Of a stretch of DNA of 64,000 nucleotides, positions 44,904 to 53,611 are shown in pieces. Source of the DNA: Bacillota bacterium (GTDB taxonomy: Bacteria > Bacillota > Clostridia > Lachnospirales > Lachnospiraceae). The stretch is from contig JAEZZO010000004.1 in the NCBI GenBank assembly GCA_023418475.1, positions 1 to 64,000 of the forward strand, written 5' to 3'. The notes under the pieces were generated by a model, which saw nothing but the letters and a program-made list of their open reading frames with translations, was not told the origin of the DNA and did no database searches. The number at the start of each line of letters is the position of its first letter. Positions within the stretch are counted from its first letter, which is position 1. The position numbers were made by a program, and so were the translations under genes.

Positions 44904-45335
44904 GCAGAAACCCCATTAATCACTTACGGCTGGTGTTTTAGCTTCATGAGTATTTCTCTTTTATAATCTGTGTTTGGGCTTACAACTAAATACCGGAATA
45001 TGTAGAATGCCCACAAAAAATAAGGTAATCATGAAAAAACATTAGCAGTTTGTGAGAGTGTGTGAAATAGGACGTTACTCAAGAAGCTAAACACCAGCAG
45101 TTTACAATCAGGTTAAGAACCAGGTGGCAATAAAATATTGCCAATGCAATGCTTACTTAATAAGCGGTTAACTAATGCGCTTCTCATTTCTGACCTCTTT
45201 GAACACTTCCTTTCACACCGCATACAATTATGCGTATATTTATTTTAGCACATATTGAGATAAATGTAAATTTATAGGAGTACCAACTGTTGTAAATACT
45301 GTAAAAAAGTGGTAGTATTTGGTTGAAAGGAGGGA
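44904..45335. other. gene-free stretch
   Basis: About 430 AT-rich bases without a supported gene. Short frames lack starts with ribosome binding sites. A promoter for the zinc-ribbon gene probably lies near 45285-45320, but none stands out. Confidence 0.4.
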
Positions 45336-45341
45336 TAAAAG

Positions 45342-45581
45342 TTGGAAGAACTTATAAGGGAAAGCAAGGTAATAAAAGGAAACATTGAATGTCCATATTG
45401 CAAAAATGTATATGAATTCTTTGAAAATGGTGATAATAAGGCTATCTTAAAGAGTGTAACAAATAATCATTTTCTAGATCACATTGAAACGGTATTGTAT
45501 TTCGATCTCTTATCAAAATGCAAATCCTGTGGTTTCACTACAATGACACAAGGTGTATTGAATTTAACAAATGATAAATAA
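45342..45581 (+). CDS. small zinc-ribbon protein, 79 aa
   Basis: A protein of 79 residues with two CxxC pairs ('ECPYCKNVY' and 'SKCKSCGFTT') that would form a zinc ribbon. It starts at TTG with GGAGGG 8 bases before. Small zinc-ribbon proteins in phage elements can be transcription or nuclease-associated factors; nothing here says which. A terminator follows directly. Confidence 0.65.
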   Translation: MEELIRESKVIKGNIECPYCKNVYEFFENGDNKAILKSVTNNHFLDHIETVLYFDLLSKCKSCGFTTMTQGVLNLTNDK

Positions 45582-45586
45582 TTGAG

Positions 45587-45609
45587 AGCATCCTTCGGGG
45601 TGCTTTTTC
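45587..45609 (+). terminator. intrinsic terminator after the zinc-ribbon gene
   Basis: AGCATCC/GGGTGCT stem with a TTCG tetraloop and five T. Confidence 0.85.
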
Positions 45610-45619
45610 TTGTGTCAAA

Positions 45620-45985
45620 GTCATCAGTGCCGGTTATAGAAGTTTCGGAACGAGGATATCCATGCCATGTGTAGTAGCTCATACTGATTCATTATGTACG
45701 GCTGATATCGATCTATGCCATTGGTTCTATGGTGAAGCCTTCTGAGTCGGTCATAACGGTTCTGGGAGGATGGTATCTGTGCCGAGTGCAACAGATCAGA
45801 GCTGAGTCCTTCTGTGTAGCCTATATTAAATTCAAGCCATCAGTTCTATGCTAAAGTCTACTGAATCGGTTATATCGGCTTAAGGATGATGATATCTGTG
45901 TCGAGAACAACAGATCAGTGCTGAACTCTTCTGTGCTGACTATATCAAATCCATGTCATTAGTTCTATAATGAAGCCTTCTGAGT
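45620..45985. repeat. ~119-bp degenerate tandem repeat, array 1
   Basis: About three copies of a ~119-base unit. The landmark ATCTGTG occurs at 45775 and 45894, each followed by a short hairpin partner ACAGAT ten bases on. An earlier, more diverged copy starts near 45620, and a partial copy runs into the decayed sigma-like gene at 46002. The same unit makes up array 2 at 49160-49625. Confidence 0.8.
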
Positions 45986-46001
45986 TGGTTATATTGGTAT
46001 T

Positions 46002-46331
46002 ATGCAGAGGATAACTGAGATGGGTGGAGAAGTTGATGATCTTTCTTATAAAAATACGATACCGGCAGAGAGTAATGTGGAAGAGGATGCAGTGGAGAAA
46101 CTGGCTAGAGCAGCTCCGGAAGAACTATGGGAGATTGTGTCTCAGGTATTGAAAGATGAAAAGAAGATCCGGATATTTCGGATGCGGCACACAAATAATT
46201 TGACCTTGGAGCAGATCGGGGAGTAGCTGCATGTGAGTAAGACTGCCATTGATCAGACACTAAGCCAGGGCATTAAGATGCTCAGGAGGAATTCCAGGAC
46301 AAGGAACCTGGGAGTGGAGCTTGGGATCTAG
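46002..46331 (+). pseudogene. decayed sigma-70 region 4-like gene
   Basis: The frame 46002-46226 ends at a TAG in the middle of a helix-turn-helix: 'RMRHTNNLTLEQIGE', stop, then 'LHVSKTAIDQTLSQGIKMLR' in the same frame, ending at 46331. This is the pattern of sigma-70 region 4 with a nonsense mutation. It directly follows repeat array 1. It could be a relative of the intact RinA-like gene at 43733. Confidence 0.75.
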
Positions 46332-46654
46332 AGCAGGGAGATCTCTTTGGATACTAAACGTGTGAAACGGTGGGCAGGGGATGAGATACTGAATATTACC
46401 TTAAGGGAAATGATCTGAGATATGCATCTAGCATGGGATGGGTAGACAGCAATATGATGAAAGAAAGTGAAGTATGAGAAATCATGAGTATTACATGGAT
46501 CCGACAACAGGGGGAAGCAATTAGGAGAGCTGATCGGTCCGGAAGGAAGAAGCAGCACAGGCCTTGGAGGGGATCAACTTACTTACCTGTTCGGAGAAGG
46601 GATGCGTCGGGAGCTGAGGATAAGATCTTGATACTAAATAGTTGCTGGTATATA

Positions 46655-46930
46655 ATGAATGTGTTCCTAGTAGTCAATTATGAAAGTGAGGTAGCTTTGA
46701 GAGATGATACAGCTTATTACTGGATTAAAGATTTAATGATTGTGGGGAAGAAAGAAAATCATATACCCTTTATTTATGATAAAGAAAAGGGATGGGTAAA
46801 TGAACCGGATCACATCTTATCTGATAGGATTATCGGCTACGATGGATACGAAATCGGATGCTCAGATATGTTGTTCAGAGTTAATAAAATCACCGAGGAA
46901 CAGGTTAAGAAAATAATAAATGAAATGTAA
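46655..46930 (+). CDS. hypothetical protein, 91 aa
   Basis: A plausible protein of 91 residues starting at 46655 ('MNVFLVVNYESEVALRDDTA'), with balanced composition and 'EKGWVNEPDHIL'. The same frame extends upstream to 46484, but that part is Arg/Gln-rich, unlike a protein, and is probably decayed DNA. No clear ribosome binding site. No family recognised. Confidence 0.45.
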   Translation: MNVFLVVNYESEVALRDDTAYYWIKDLMIVGKKENHIPFIYDKEKGWVNEPDHILSDRIIGYDGYEIGCSDMLFRVNKITEEQVKKIINEM

Positions 46931-46964
46931 TGTATAAGCACTTGCTCCGGCAGATGTTTTTTTG

Positions 46965-46993
46965 TTGTAATTTATTGGAACATGGTATATAAT
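46965..46993 (+). promoter_or_regulatory. promoter of the protease-TIR-membrane operon
   Basis: TTGTAA (46965-46970), 17 bases, TATAAT (46988-46993), about 55 bases before the first gene. This gives the cargo operon its own constitutive-looking promoter. Confidence 0.65.
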
Positions 46994-47047
46994 GTAAGAA
47001 AAAAAGTATATAGTAATAAAAAATTTACTGTTATGTAGAGGAGTATT

Positions 47048-47455
47048 ATGGGGATTATTAGTGAATACAGTTCTATGCCAAATTTACTATTATCGCCAAT
47101 AGGTATTAAGAATTGCGATGTAGACAAATATACCAGTTTTAATGCAATATGGGATACCGGCGCTAATAATACATTAATAAGTAGTGAATGTGTAAAATTA
47201 CTAATGCTGAAAAGGGTTGGGCAAGATTTAATTAAAGCATATAACGGAGATACTCACTTAGTATCTTTGTATGAAATCAGTATATGTTTTCCTCAATTGA
47301 ATATAGGTTATCCTAAAATAAGAGTTTCTGATGGCATTGAAAAATCTGGCCCTTTTGACATTATTATTGGCTTAGATATAATTAGTCAAGGGGATTTCCG
47401 TTATTATAAAAAAGAAGAAAAATACATATTGGATTTCGATATTAATATTACATAA
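47048..47455 (+). CDS. retropepsin-like aspartic protease
   Basis: A protein of 135 residues with the single-domain aspartic protease layout: catalytic 'AIWDTGANNTLIS' (Asp about residue 36) and the later 'DIIIGLDII' strand-loop. Such proteins work as dimers and occur mostly as bacterial clan AA proteases of unknown substrate. GAGGAG before the ATG is strong. It is the first gene of a three-gene set with a TIR-domain protein and a membrane protein, in AT-rich cargo of the element. Function with the others is inferred from position only. Confidence 0.8.
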   Translation: MGIISEYSSMPNLLLSPIGIKNCDVDKYTSFNAIWDTGANNTLISSECVKLLMLKRVGQDLIKAYNGDTHLVSLYEISICFPQLNIGYPKIRVSDGIEKSGPFDIIIGLDIISQGDFRYYKKEEKYILDFDINIT

Positions 47456-47542
47456 GAGGTAAAAGTAACTTCAATCGGGCGGTTGTATATTGTTGATTAT
47501 ATTAATTGCGGATGGCAGAGTGTGGGAAAAGGGAGAAGTATT

Positions 47543-48331
47543 ATGTTTACGGGGTTTAAATTACAAATTAATGAAGGGTATTTCGATAATTCGGGTTTAG
47601 AATTTAAGAATTTATATTATAAAGATAAAGACAGTATTAGAGAACGCTTGGATAAATATGTATGTGATAAGGGATATATAAATGCCACATTATTAGAGGA
47701 ATCATGGTTCCCGAAAATAGAAGCAGATGTTTTTATATCGCATTCACATATAGATGAATCACTGGCAATTAAGTTAGGTGAATGGCTTTGGAAAAATTTT
47801 AAGATAAAAGCATTTATTGACTCTTGTGTATGGGGACATGCAGATGAATTAATGTATAATCTTAACGAGAAGTTTGGTGATAAAAGAATAGTTAATGGTG
47901 AGACAGTTTATGATTATAGGAAAGGTAATCGAAATAGTAGTCATGTACATATGATGCTTTCAAGTGCATTAACTAAGATGATTGATAGCTCTGAATGTTT
48001 AATCTTCCTAAATACTCCTCACTCTTTGATGTATAACGACTACTTAAATAGTAATTGTACACAATCGCCTTGGATATATTCAGAACTTCTTATGTCAAAT
48101 TTAGTACAAAAAATCAAACCTGAAAGACTAAAAAATGAAGAGAAGTTTGCATTTGAACATGCCCAACCGATTTTTCTTTATAAAGAACCTGAAAATAAAT
48201 TAATTGATTTAGATAGTAGCGACTTGACAGAATGGGCATATAGTTGGAATAATATTGGACATGCATTGGATACTTTATATAAACTTAAAGCTAATGACAA
48301 TATGGAGTTGAGAGGATTATTCAATGAATAA
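47543..48331 (+). CDS. TIR-domain protein (putative NADase effector)
   Basis: A protein of 262 residues. The TIR core begins 'ADVFISHSHIDESLAIKLGE' (about residue 60) and continues 'WKNFKIKAFIDSCVWG'. The region with 'SPWIYSELLMS' has the Ser-x-Trp-x-x-x-Glu pattern that carries the catalytic Glu in NAD-cleaving TIR proteins, so enzymatic activity is plausible. TIR proteins are common effectors in anti-phage systems. GGGAG 7 bases before the ATG at 47543 supports that start over 47483. The gene overlaps the downstream membrane-protein gene by 8 bases, implying coupled synthesis. Confidence 0.85.
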   Translation: MFTGFKLQINEGYFDNSGLEFKNLYYKDKDSIRERLDKYVCDKGYINATLLEESWFPKIEADVFISHSHIDESLAIKLGEWLWKNFKIKAFIDSCVWGHADELMYNLNEKFGDKRIVNGETVYDYRKGNRNSSHVHMMLSSALTKMIDSSECLIFLNTPHSLMYNDYLNSNCTQSPWIYSELLMSNLVQKIKPERLKNEEKFAFEHAQPIFLYKEPENKLIDLDSSDLTEWAYSWNNIGHALDTLYKLKANDNMELRGLFNE

Positions 48332-48755
48332 TAAGGTTAAACACCTAGAAATGATTGAGGCCATAATTGCAAGATTGGCAAATAATTCATATACATTAAA
48401 AGGCTGGGCGATAACTTTAGTTGTGGGAATTATTACGCTTTCTGGCAAAGACCAAAATAAATTATATATGATAATGGCATATGTTCCGTTAATAGCTTTT
48501 TGGTTATTAAGTTCATATTATTTATACATAGAAAATCTTTATACGATACTATATAATGATGTGCGCTGTAAAAAAGAAGAAGATATAGACTTCAACATGG
48601 GCACAGTATATATTAAACATAAAAAAAGAATATTTGCAAAAAGCATTTTTTCCACATCACAAATACTATTCTATGGGTCTTCGATTACTTTTTTAACCTT
48701 AACGTTAATTTTTGTAGGTGCATTTCATACAGCTCAAGTAACAACAGTGCCTTAA
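48324..48755 (+). CDS. membrane protein paired with the TIR protein
   Basis: A protein of 143 residues. A short helical start ('HLEMIEAIIARLANNSYTLK') leads to four hydrophobic stretches: about 26-42, 47-68 and, after a ~45-residue charged loop, 111-135. It resembles small membrane proteins often next to predicted defence or signalling genes, which could make pores or anchor the TIR protein. It overlaps the TIR gene by 8 bases. No enzyme motif is visible. Confidence 0.7.
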   Translation: MNNKVKHLEMIEAIIARLANNSYTLKGWAITLVVGIITLSGKDQNKLYMIMAYVPLIAFWLLSSYYLYIENLYTILYNDVRCKKEEDIDFNMGTVYIKHKKRIFAKSIFSTSQILFYGSSITFLTLTLIFVGAFHTAQVTTVP

Positions 48756-48836
48756 TGGACTTCCAACGGACACAAATCTCAAATGATATGAAAGATTATA
48801 ATATGTCATTGAATGAGAATTAATCATCAATGTATG

Positions 48837-48862
48837 AAAGCCTTGATTTTATAAGGCTTTAC
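48837..48862 (+). terminator. hairpin after the TIR operon
   Basis: A perfect AAAGCCTT/AAGGCTTT stem with an 8-base loop, 80 bases after the last stop. The right arm itself supplies three T but no longer run follows. Confidence 0.55.
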
Positions 48863-49159
48863 GAGATTATATGAAATCCTGTCAGAAATTACAAAAAGCT
48901 CTTTTCAGAACTCCAAAACCGCAGGTCTGAGGTTCCAATGCATAATTATATTCTGTTTTATGTGACTATTAAGATATATATCAACAACATACTATAAATC
49001 AAAGAGGTGAATAATGGGGACACCTGAGGGAATTGCCATATATGTGGGCGATATGTAAACTTGATCTATGAGCATGTTCCGCCAAAGGCATCACTAAAAT
49101 CATAGACCAGTAAAGAAAAATGGAATAGATTTTATTCATCAGCAAAAAAAATTTATTCT
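48863..49159. other. gene-free stretch with remnants
   Basis: About 300 bases with short broken frames, none with support. It leads into repeat array 2. It may be the remains of an older phage gene, but I cannot name it. Confidence 0.4.
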
Positions 49160-49625
49160 TGATACTTCTATGCTGACTATATCAAATATTCAAGCCATTA
49201 GTTCTGTGCTGAAGCCATCTATGCCGGTTCTATCAGTTCTGAGACGAGAATATCTGTGCCAAGAGCAACAGATCAGTGCTGAACCCTTCTATGCTGTCTA
49301 TATCAAATCTATTCCAATGGTTCTATGCTGAAACCATCTGAGTCGGTTAATATGGTTCTGGGACGAAAATATCTGTGCCGAGAGCAACAGATCGGTGCTG
49401 AGTCCTTCTGTGTGACTTACATTTATTTCATGTGATTAGTTCTGTGCTTGAATCCATCTATGTCGGTTTTGTCAGTTCTGAGACGAGAATTCCGTGCCAA
49501 GAGCAACAGTTCATTGCTGAGCCCTTCTGTGTGGCTTATATTAAATTCATGCCATTGGTTCTGTGCTGAAGCCATCTGTGTCAGTAGATCAGTTCAGGGA
49601 CGAGGGTATCTGTGTCAGGTTAAGG
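49160..49625. repeat. ~119-bp degenerate tandem repeat, array 2
   Basis: Four copies of the unit seen in array 1. The ATCTGTG landmark falls at 49252, 49371, about 49489 (there diverged to TCCGTG) and 49608, a 118-119-base period. In the first two copies it is followed ten bases on by ACAGAT, making a 6-bp hairpin with the loop GCC(G/A)AGAGCA. The units carry stops in all frames, so this is not a protein repeat. The array runs into a fragment of a RinA-like gene. Confidence 0.85.
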
Positions 49626-49628
49626 GGA

Positions 49629-49720
49629 AAACGCAAGAAGTTACAGCTGATAAAATAGGATTGTCGGTAAGACAATTACAAAGAGTAGAGAAAAATATAA
49701 AATGTCACTTAATAAGCTGA
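49629..49720 (+). pseudogene. fragment of RinA/sigma-like regulator
   Basis: The last ~29 codons of a regulator ('KTQEVTADKIGLSVRQLQRV' and following) clearly relate to the C-terminal helix-turn-helix of the protein at 43733. The rest of the gene is absent, replaced by repeat array 2. Confidence 0.7.
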
Positions 49721-49793
49721 ATTTTAGAAAACTATAATCTATTTAATTTTTATATAAATATTCTTGCTATCTAACTCATACATATATTTCGTA

Positions 49794-49822
49794 TTGATGG
49801 ATATTGTAAAAAGGTGTATAAT
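49794..49822 (+). promoter_or_regulatory. promoter of the PHP-domain gene
   Basis: TTGATG (49794-49799), 17 bases, TATAAT (49817-49822), about 65 bases before the ATG. Confidence 0.6.
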
Positions 49823-49888
49823 TATGGTAATGATTTATTGGATTAAAATGTGAATAAATTGTTGAATTTATGTACCTAGGAGGATACT

Positions 49889-52009
49889 ATGGATGGTGAT
49901 ATTCTAAAGGTCGACTTACATATTCATACACCTGCTTCTAAATGCTATAAAGGCCCAAAAAGTGATGAAGAATATTTTGAGATATTAAAAAAGGTTGAAA
50001 GTTTAAATATTGATTTAATAGCAATAACAGATCATAATACAATAGCTGGTTATGAAAAATTATTAGAATTAAGAAAGCAAGTTATAAATATATTTAGTAT
50101 TATACAAGAGTACCAAGATACAGGAAGTAGAATTAATGAAGCCATAAAGGACTGTCAAGATAAACTATCTTTATTTAATAATATAACAATTTTACCAGGA
50201 GTAGAGATTACTGTAAATCCAGGTATTCATATGATTGTATTAACATCTCCTGAAAAATATTTAGATCTTTCAGATCTATTAAATAATATAGGTTATTCTA
50301 ATGAAAAAAGAGGAGCAGATTCCGAGACAGCAATTGACGTTGATATAAAAAAATTTCTATCAAATCAATTATTAGAGGATAAAATTATTATTGCTCCACA
50401 TATAGATAGTGATAAAGGAATTGATAAATCATTAACAGGACAATTTCGCGCACAAATTTTTCGATCACCGAATATTCATGCTATGACATGTAATAATTCA
50501 CAACAGAAGGAACGAATACAAAGTCTCTTTAAAAATGAACCTCTTTATAAAAGAGAAATACCTGTAGCTTTTATCAATGCGTCAGATGCACATAAGACAG
50601 ATGAAATAGGTTCTAAATTATCTTATATTGTATTAAAAAATAAAACTATAAAAGATTTAAAAGAAGTGTTCTGTTATAAACATGAAAATATAAGTGATTT
50701 CAATGACACTAATCTAGGTAAAAATATATCTAAACTTATAAAAAATGAAAAAACATATACATTAGAAAAAATTGAAAAAAATGGAGATTTATGTCATTGT
50801 ATTTGCGCATGCCTTAATAATGGTTTTTCTTACTTAATATTAGGAGTAAATTCTCAGGGAAACCTGATAGGAATAAAAAGCGAGAATGAAGATTTTAATA
50901 CGCTTATTAAAGATGAAATGAGAAAACTTACCTCTAAGTGTTTTCAATTAAGATATTTAGTTAATGTAGAAAAAATGGGAAATGGTAATAATATAATTAT
51001 TATATCATTTAAGTATGAAGTTTATAATTTATGGTATATTAGTGCTTCAAAAGAAGTTTATATAATGAAAGACAATATGCCAGTAGCTGCCACAATAGAA
51101 GATGTTGAGGATTTAGTTGAAGAAAATACTTTACTAGCATTGGATCGATTTGAAGACAAAAATAATAAAATTGTTGATAATATAAGTACTCAACTTTACT
51201 CATTAAAAGATACAATTGATAAATATAATCTTTTATATGATATATCTTATCTTTCATCTTTATTATTTAAATATATAGAAATTACACATAGAGAAAAAGA
51301 TAAAATTGATATAAGTACGAAAACATACTTAGATGGTAATGGAAAAGATAATGGCAATCTTCACTTTGTATCGAATAATGGAATACGCATGCAAGATGCA
51401 ATTTTAAGATACTCTTGTCCAGTTAATCATTTACCTGCTGATTTAATATCAAATTATTTTATTGTTGACGATACATCAATAGTCATATCACAGAATGGTG
51501 GAACACATATAGCTAATAAGAATAATTACATTTTGGGTATTGATACGAATATTTTATTCTTAAAATTGAACGAAGAAAGCAAAACTAAATTTTCTATTTA
51601 TGCTATATTAGGTTGGTTGAAATCTTCTGTGTTTATATGGTTTTTATTAAAAAAATATAATTCAACCAATTTATATTTACCTGATATAATGAAAACTGTA
51701 ATAATTCCAGAATTAGAATGTTTAGAACCAGGTAATAGTATTGAAAAGCACGTTATAGAAATTATTAATTATGAGAAAAATTTTCTAAAAAATTTAGATC
51801 AAAAGGATTTATGTAAATTATGTGAAAAATGTGATGAACATAATTGTATTTATGAAGAAAAAATAAATTTACATAATAATGAAATTGTGACAATGGCTAA
51901 AAAAATAGATGAAGAATTCTTTAAAGCGTTTGATATAAATAAATGCCAACAACTTTATATATCTAATGATTTAAGAGGAGAAGGTATATTTGATATAATA
52001 TCGAAATAG
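49889..52009 (+). CDS. PHP-domain protein with AlbA/Schlafen-like middle domain
   Basis: A protein of 706 residues, very AT-rich. The N-terminal PHP phosphoesterase domain has all expected metal-binding motifs: 'VDLHIHTPAS', 'IAITDHNTI', 'LPGVEITV', 'IIAPHIDSDKG' and 'FINASDAHKTDE'. A middle region (about 285-400; 'CLNNGFSYLILGVNSQGNLIG') resembles AlbA_2/Schlafen-type domains. The C-terminal ~250 residues contain 'GIRMQDAILRYSC' and 'NYILGIDTNILFLKL', which remind me of specificity or target-recognition folds of restriction proteins, but weakly. The combination suggests a nucleotide- or nucleic-acid-acting defence protein. AGGAGG precedes the ATG. A metallopeptidase gene follows 360 bases on. 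Confidence 0.75.
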   Translation: MDGDILKVDLHIHTPASKCYKGPKSDEEYFEILKKVESLNIDLIAITDHNTIAGYEKLLELRKQVINIFSIIQEYQDTGSRINEAIKDCQDKLSLFNNITILPGVEITVNPGIHMIVLTSPEKYLDLSDLLNNIGYSNEKRGADSETAIDVDIKKFLSNQLLEDKIIIAPHIDSDKGIDKSLTGQFRAQIFRSPNIHAMTCNNSQQKERIQSLFKNEPLYKREIPVAFINASDAHKTDEIGSKLSYIVLKNKTIKDLKEVFCYKHENISDFNDTNLGKNISKLIKNEKTYTLEKIEKNGDLCHCICACLNNGFSYLILGVNSQGNLIGIKSENEDFNTLIKDEMRKLTSKCFQLRYLVNVEKMGNGNNIIIISFKYEVYNLWYISASKEVYIMKDNMPVAATIEDVEDLVEENTLLALDRFEDKNNKIVDNISTQLYSLKDTIDKYNLLYDISYLSSLLFKYIEITHREKDKIDISTKTYLDGNGKDNGNLHFVSNNGIRMQDAILRYSCPVNHLPADLISNYFIVDDTSIVISQNGGTHIANKNNYILGIDTNILFLKLNEESKTKFSIYAILGWLKSSVFIWFLLKKYNSTNLYLPDIMKTVIIPELECLEPGNSIEKHVIEIINYEKNFLKNLDQKDLCKLCEKCDEHNCIYEEKINLHNNEIVTMAKKIDEEFFKAFDINKCQQLYISNDLRGEGIFDIISK

Positions 52010-52369
52010 CTTTTACTTTTGTGAATATTCTTGCCGTCTGAAATCAGAATTCCGGCAAAATGGAAATCAGTCTTCCGCTTGACGGAAATCACCTTACTTC
52101 TGCTTAATTACCAATAATCATGTAATGGGAAAATTGTCAATGCCTTGCCGCTTCAGCGGTGCGTAGCAGCATTGATGATTTTTCTATTCCATGAAACCTT
52201 ATACAAAGCAGATAAAGAGATACCATTTCTTGATTTCCAGCGAATGGACAGGCGATGGAATGATCTCCGGAATATTCAGTCTAGATAATGTCATGGGCTG
52301 GATCAGATTGTATCGGTTAATGACAATAAAATTCAATATATGATCATAATATACTGAGGAGGAGAAGAT
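52010..52369. other. gap between PHP and peptidase genes
   Basis: A 360-base stretch with higher GC than its neighbours. It contains an extended hairpin around 52131-52187 (GAAAATTGTCAATGC, inner CCGCTTCAGCGG, GCATTGATGATTTTTC), which could terminate the PHP transcript. Broken frames after it look like the remains of another gene. The peptidase gene's promoter must lie near 52310-52355, but it is not clear-cut. Confidence 0.45.
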
Positions 52370-53467
52370 ATGGATATTAGTGAAAATATAAAAACTTATA
52401 TTGAAAGAGGGAATACTAATAATAAATTTCAGTTTTTTAATATTAATAATATGGACACGTGTTATGACTATTATAAATCTTATACAGAGATGTTGGTAGA
52501 TCAGATGTCTCCAGACAATAATATTTATAATAAGAAAAATAGAAAAGAATTTATTTTTAAATATCTTTGGGATGAAAGTGTCAATGCTGGTAGTATTGAA
52601 AAATACGAAAATGATTTTTTACAAATTAATGAAGGAACGATTTTAAAAATCTATAATTTTTTTTATATGTTAAATACAAGAAATAATACTTTAGGTTTAA
52701 GCTTAGAAAAATGTATAGAAATAAATATTAATATGTATTATAAGAATAAAAAAAATAATGAAGAAATAAAAACTAAAATGATACTTTCAGATAATAAATT
52801 AAGAAACAATCTAGCTGAATATATGGCCATGTTTGCAATTAAATTTCTTACTGCACATGAAATCGGTCATATATTTAATGGACACACAGCTCATTATTTA
52901 CATGTTCGAGAAGAGATAAAAAAATTGAATAATAATATTTGTAAAGACCAGCTATACCTGGATTTACAATCTATGGAAATGGATGCGGATGTTTTTGGTA
53001 TTAATAGAGTTGTGGATGAAATTGTTTATATGATAAATAATAAGGATGATATCTTCAATATTTTGAAAAATAGTGAAGATATTTTTGTTTTGTTATTATA
53101 TGCTATTCATGGATTATTTTATCTTTGGCGTTTAGAAAATGGATATGATAACATGTGTAATTACAAATATAAAGAACATCCACCTATGTTTATTCGAGAA
53201 GGATTAATATATGGAGCTGCATCCGAACATCTCATGCATATACTTAATAATTACAAGCTAGATTATACTACTAAACTGGCAGAAATAGAATTTAAGATGA
53301 ATATTGTTAATGAAAAAAATAATAATGACTATAAGAAATTTGTAGAAAAAAATTTACTTGAAATGAAAGAGCATGGTGAAAAAATAAGTGATAATTGGAA
53401 AAATAGAATAGCGTATATTATAAAAAACGAATCAAGATTACCAATAGAAGGAATTGATTATAATTAA
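52370..53467 (+). CDS. HEXGH zinc metallopeptidase, cargo gene
   Basis: A protein of 365 residues, AT-rich. The active site is 'FLTAHEIGHIFNGH' (about residues 160-173), and a second motif 'SMEMDADVFGIN' (about 203-214) gives the third ligand in the Glu-x-x-Ala/Asp-Asp style of gluzincins. It has no signal peptide or membrane segment, unlike M48 enzymes, so it is probably cytoplasmic. Soluble HEXXH proteases in mobile elements often act as effectors or as switches on repressors. GAGGAGAAG precedes the ATG. It may form a pair with the PHP protein. Confidence 0.75.
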   Translation: MDISENIKTYIERGNTNNKFQFFNINNMDTCYDYYKSYTEMLVDQMSPDNNIYNKKNRKEFIFKYLWDESVNAGSIEKYENDFLQINEGTILKIYNFFYMLNTRNNTLGLSLEKCIEININMYYKNKKNNEEIKTKMILSDNKLRNNLAEYMAMFAIKFLTAHEIGHIFNGHTAHYLHVREEIKKLNNNICKDQLYLDLQSMEMDADVFGINRVVDEIVYMINNKDDIFNILKNSEDIFVLLLYAIHGLFYLWRLENGYDNMCNYKYKEHPPMFIREGLIYGAASEHLMHILNNYKLDYTTKLAEIEFKMNIVNEKNNNDYKKFVEKNLLEMKEHGEKISDNWKNRIAYIIKNESRLPIEGIDYN

Positions 53468-53530
53468 CTGGTTAATGCTCATATTAGCATTATTATGAAT
53501 TCTTGATATCTATAGAGATTGAATTATTTT

Positions 53531-53584
53531 AAATAAAACTTATATTAACGAGGTAAATAAACCTTGATAATATAAGTTTTATTT
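53531..53584 (+). terminator. hairpin at the right end of the element
   Basis: Perfect 17-bp arms (53531-53547 with 53568-53584), with a further short AGGT/ACCT pair in the loop. It lies after the peptidase gene and 28 bases before the attR core. It may also stop element transcription entering the cpaF 3' part. Confidence 0.75.
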
Positions 53585-53611
53585 AGCTATATAGTACTAA
53601 TGGATTGTATC

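Noticed and set aside
46484..46654. N-terminal extension of the 91-residue hypothetical protein
   Set aside because: Arg/Gln-rich translation unlike a protein, in a region with other decayed genes.
49160..49625. CRISPR-like or coding repeat
   Set aside because: The 119-base unit is continuous and contains stops in all frames.
52190..52340. Insertion sequence remnant
   Set aside because: Broken frames and a hairpin are visible, but no terminal repeats or transposase motif could be recognised.
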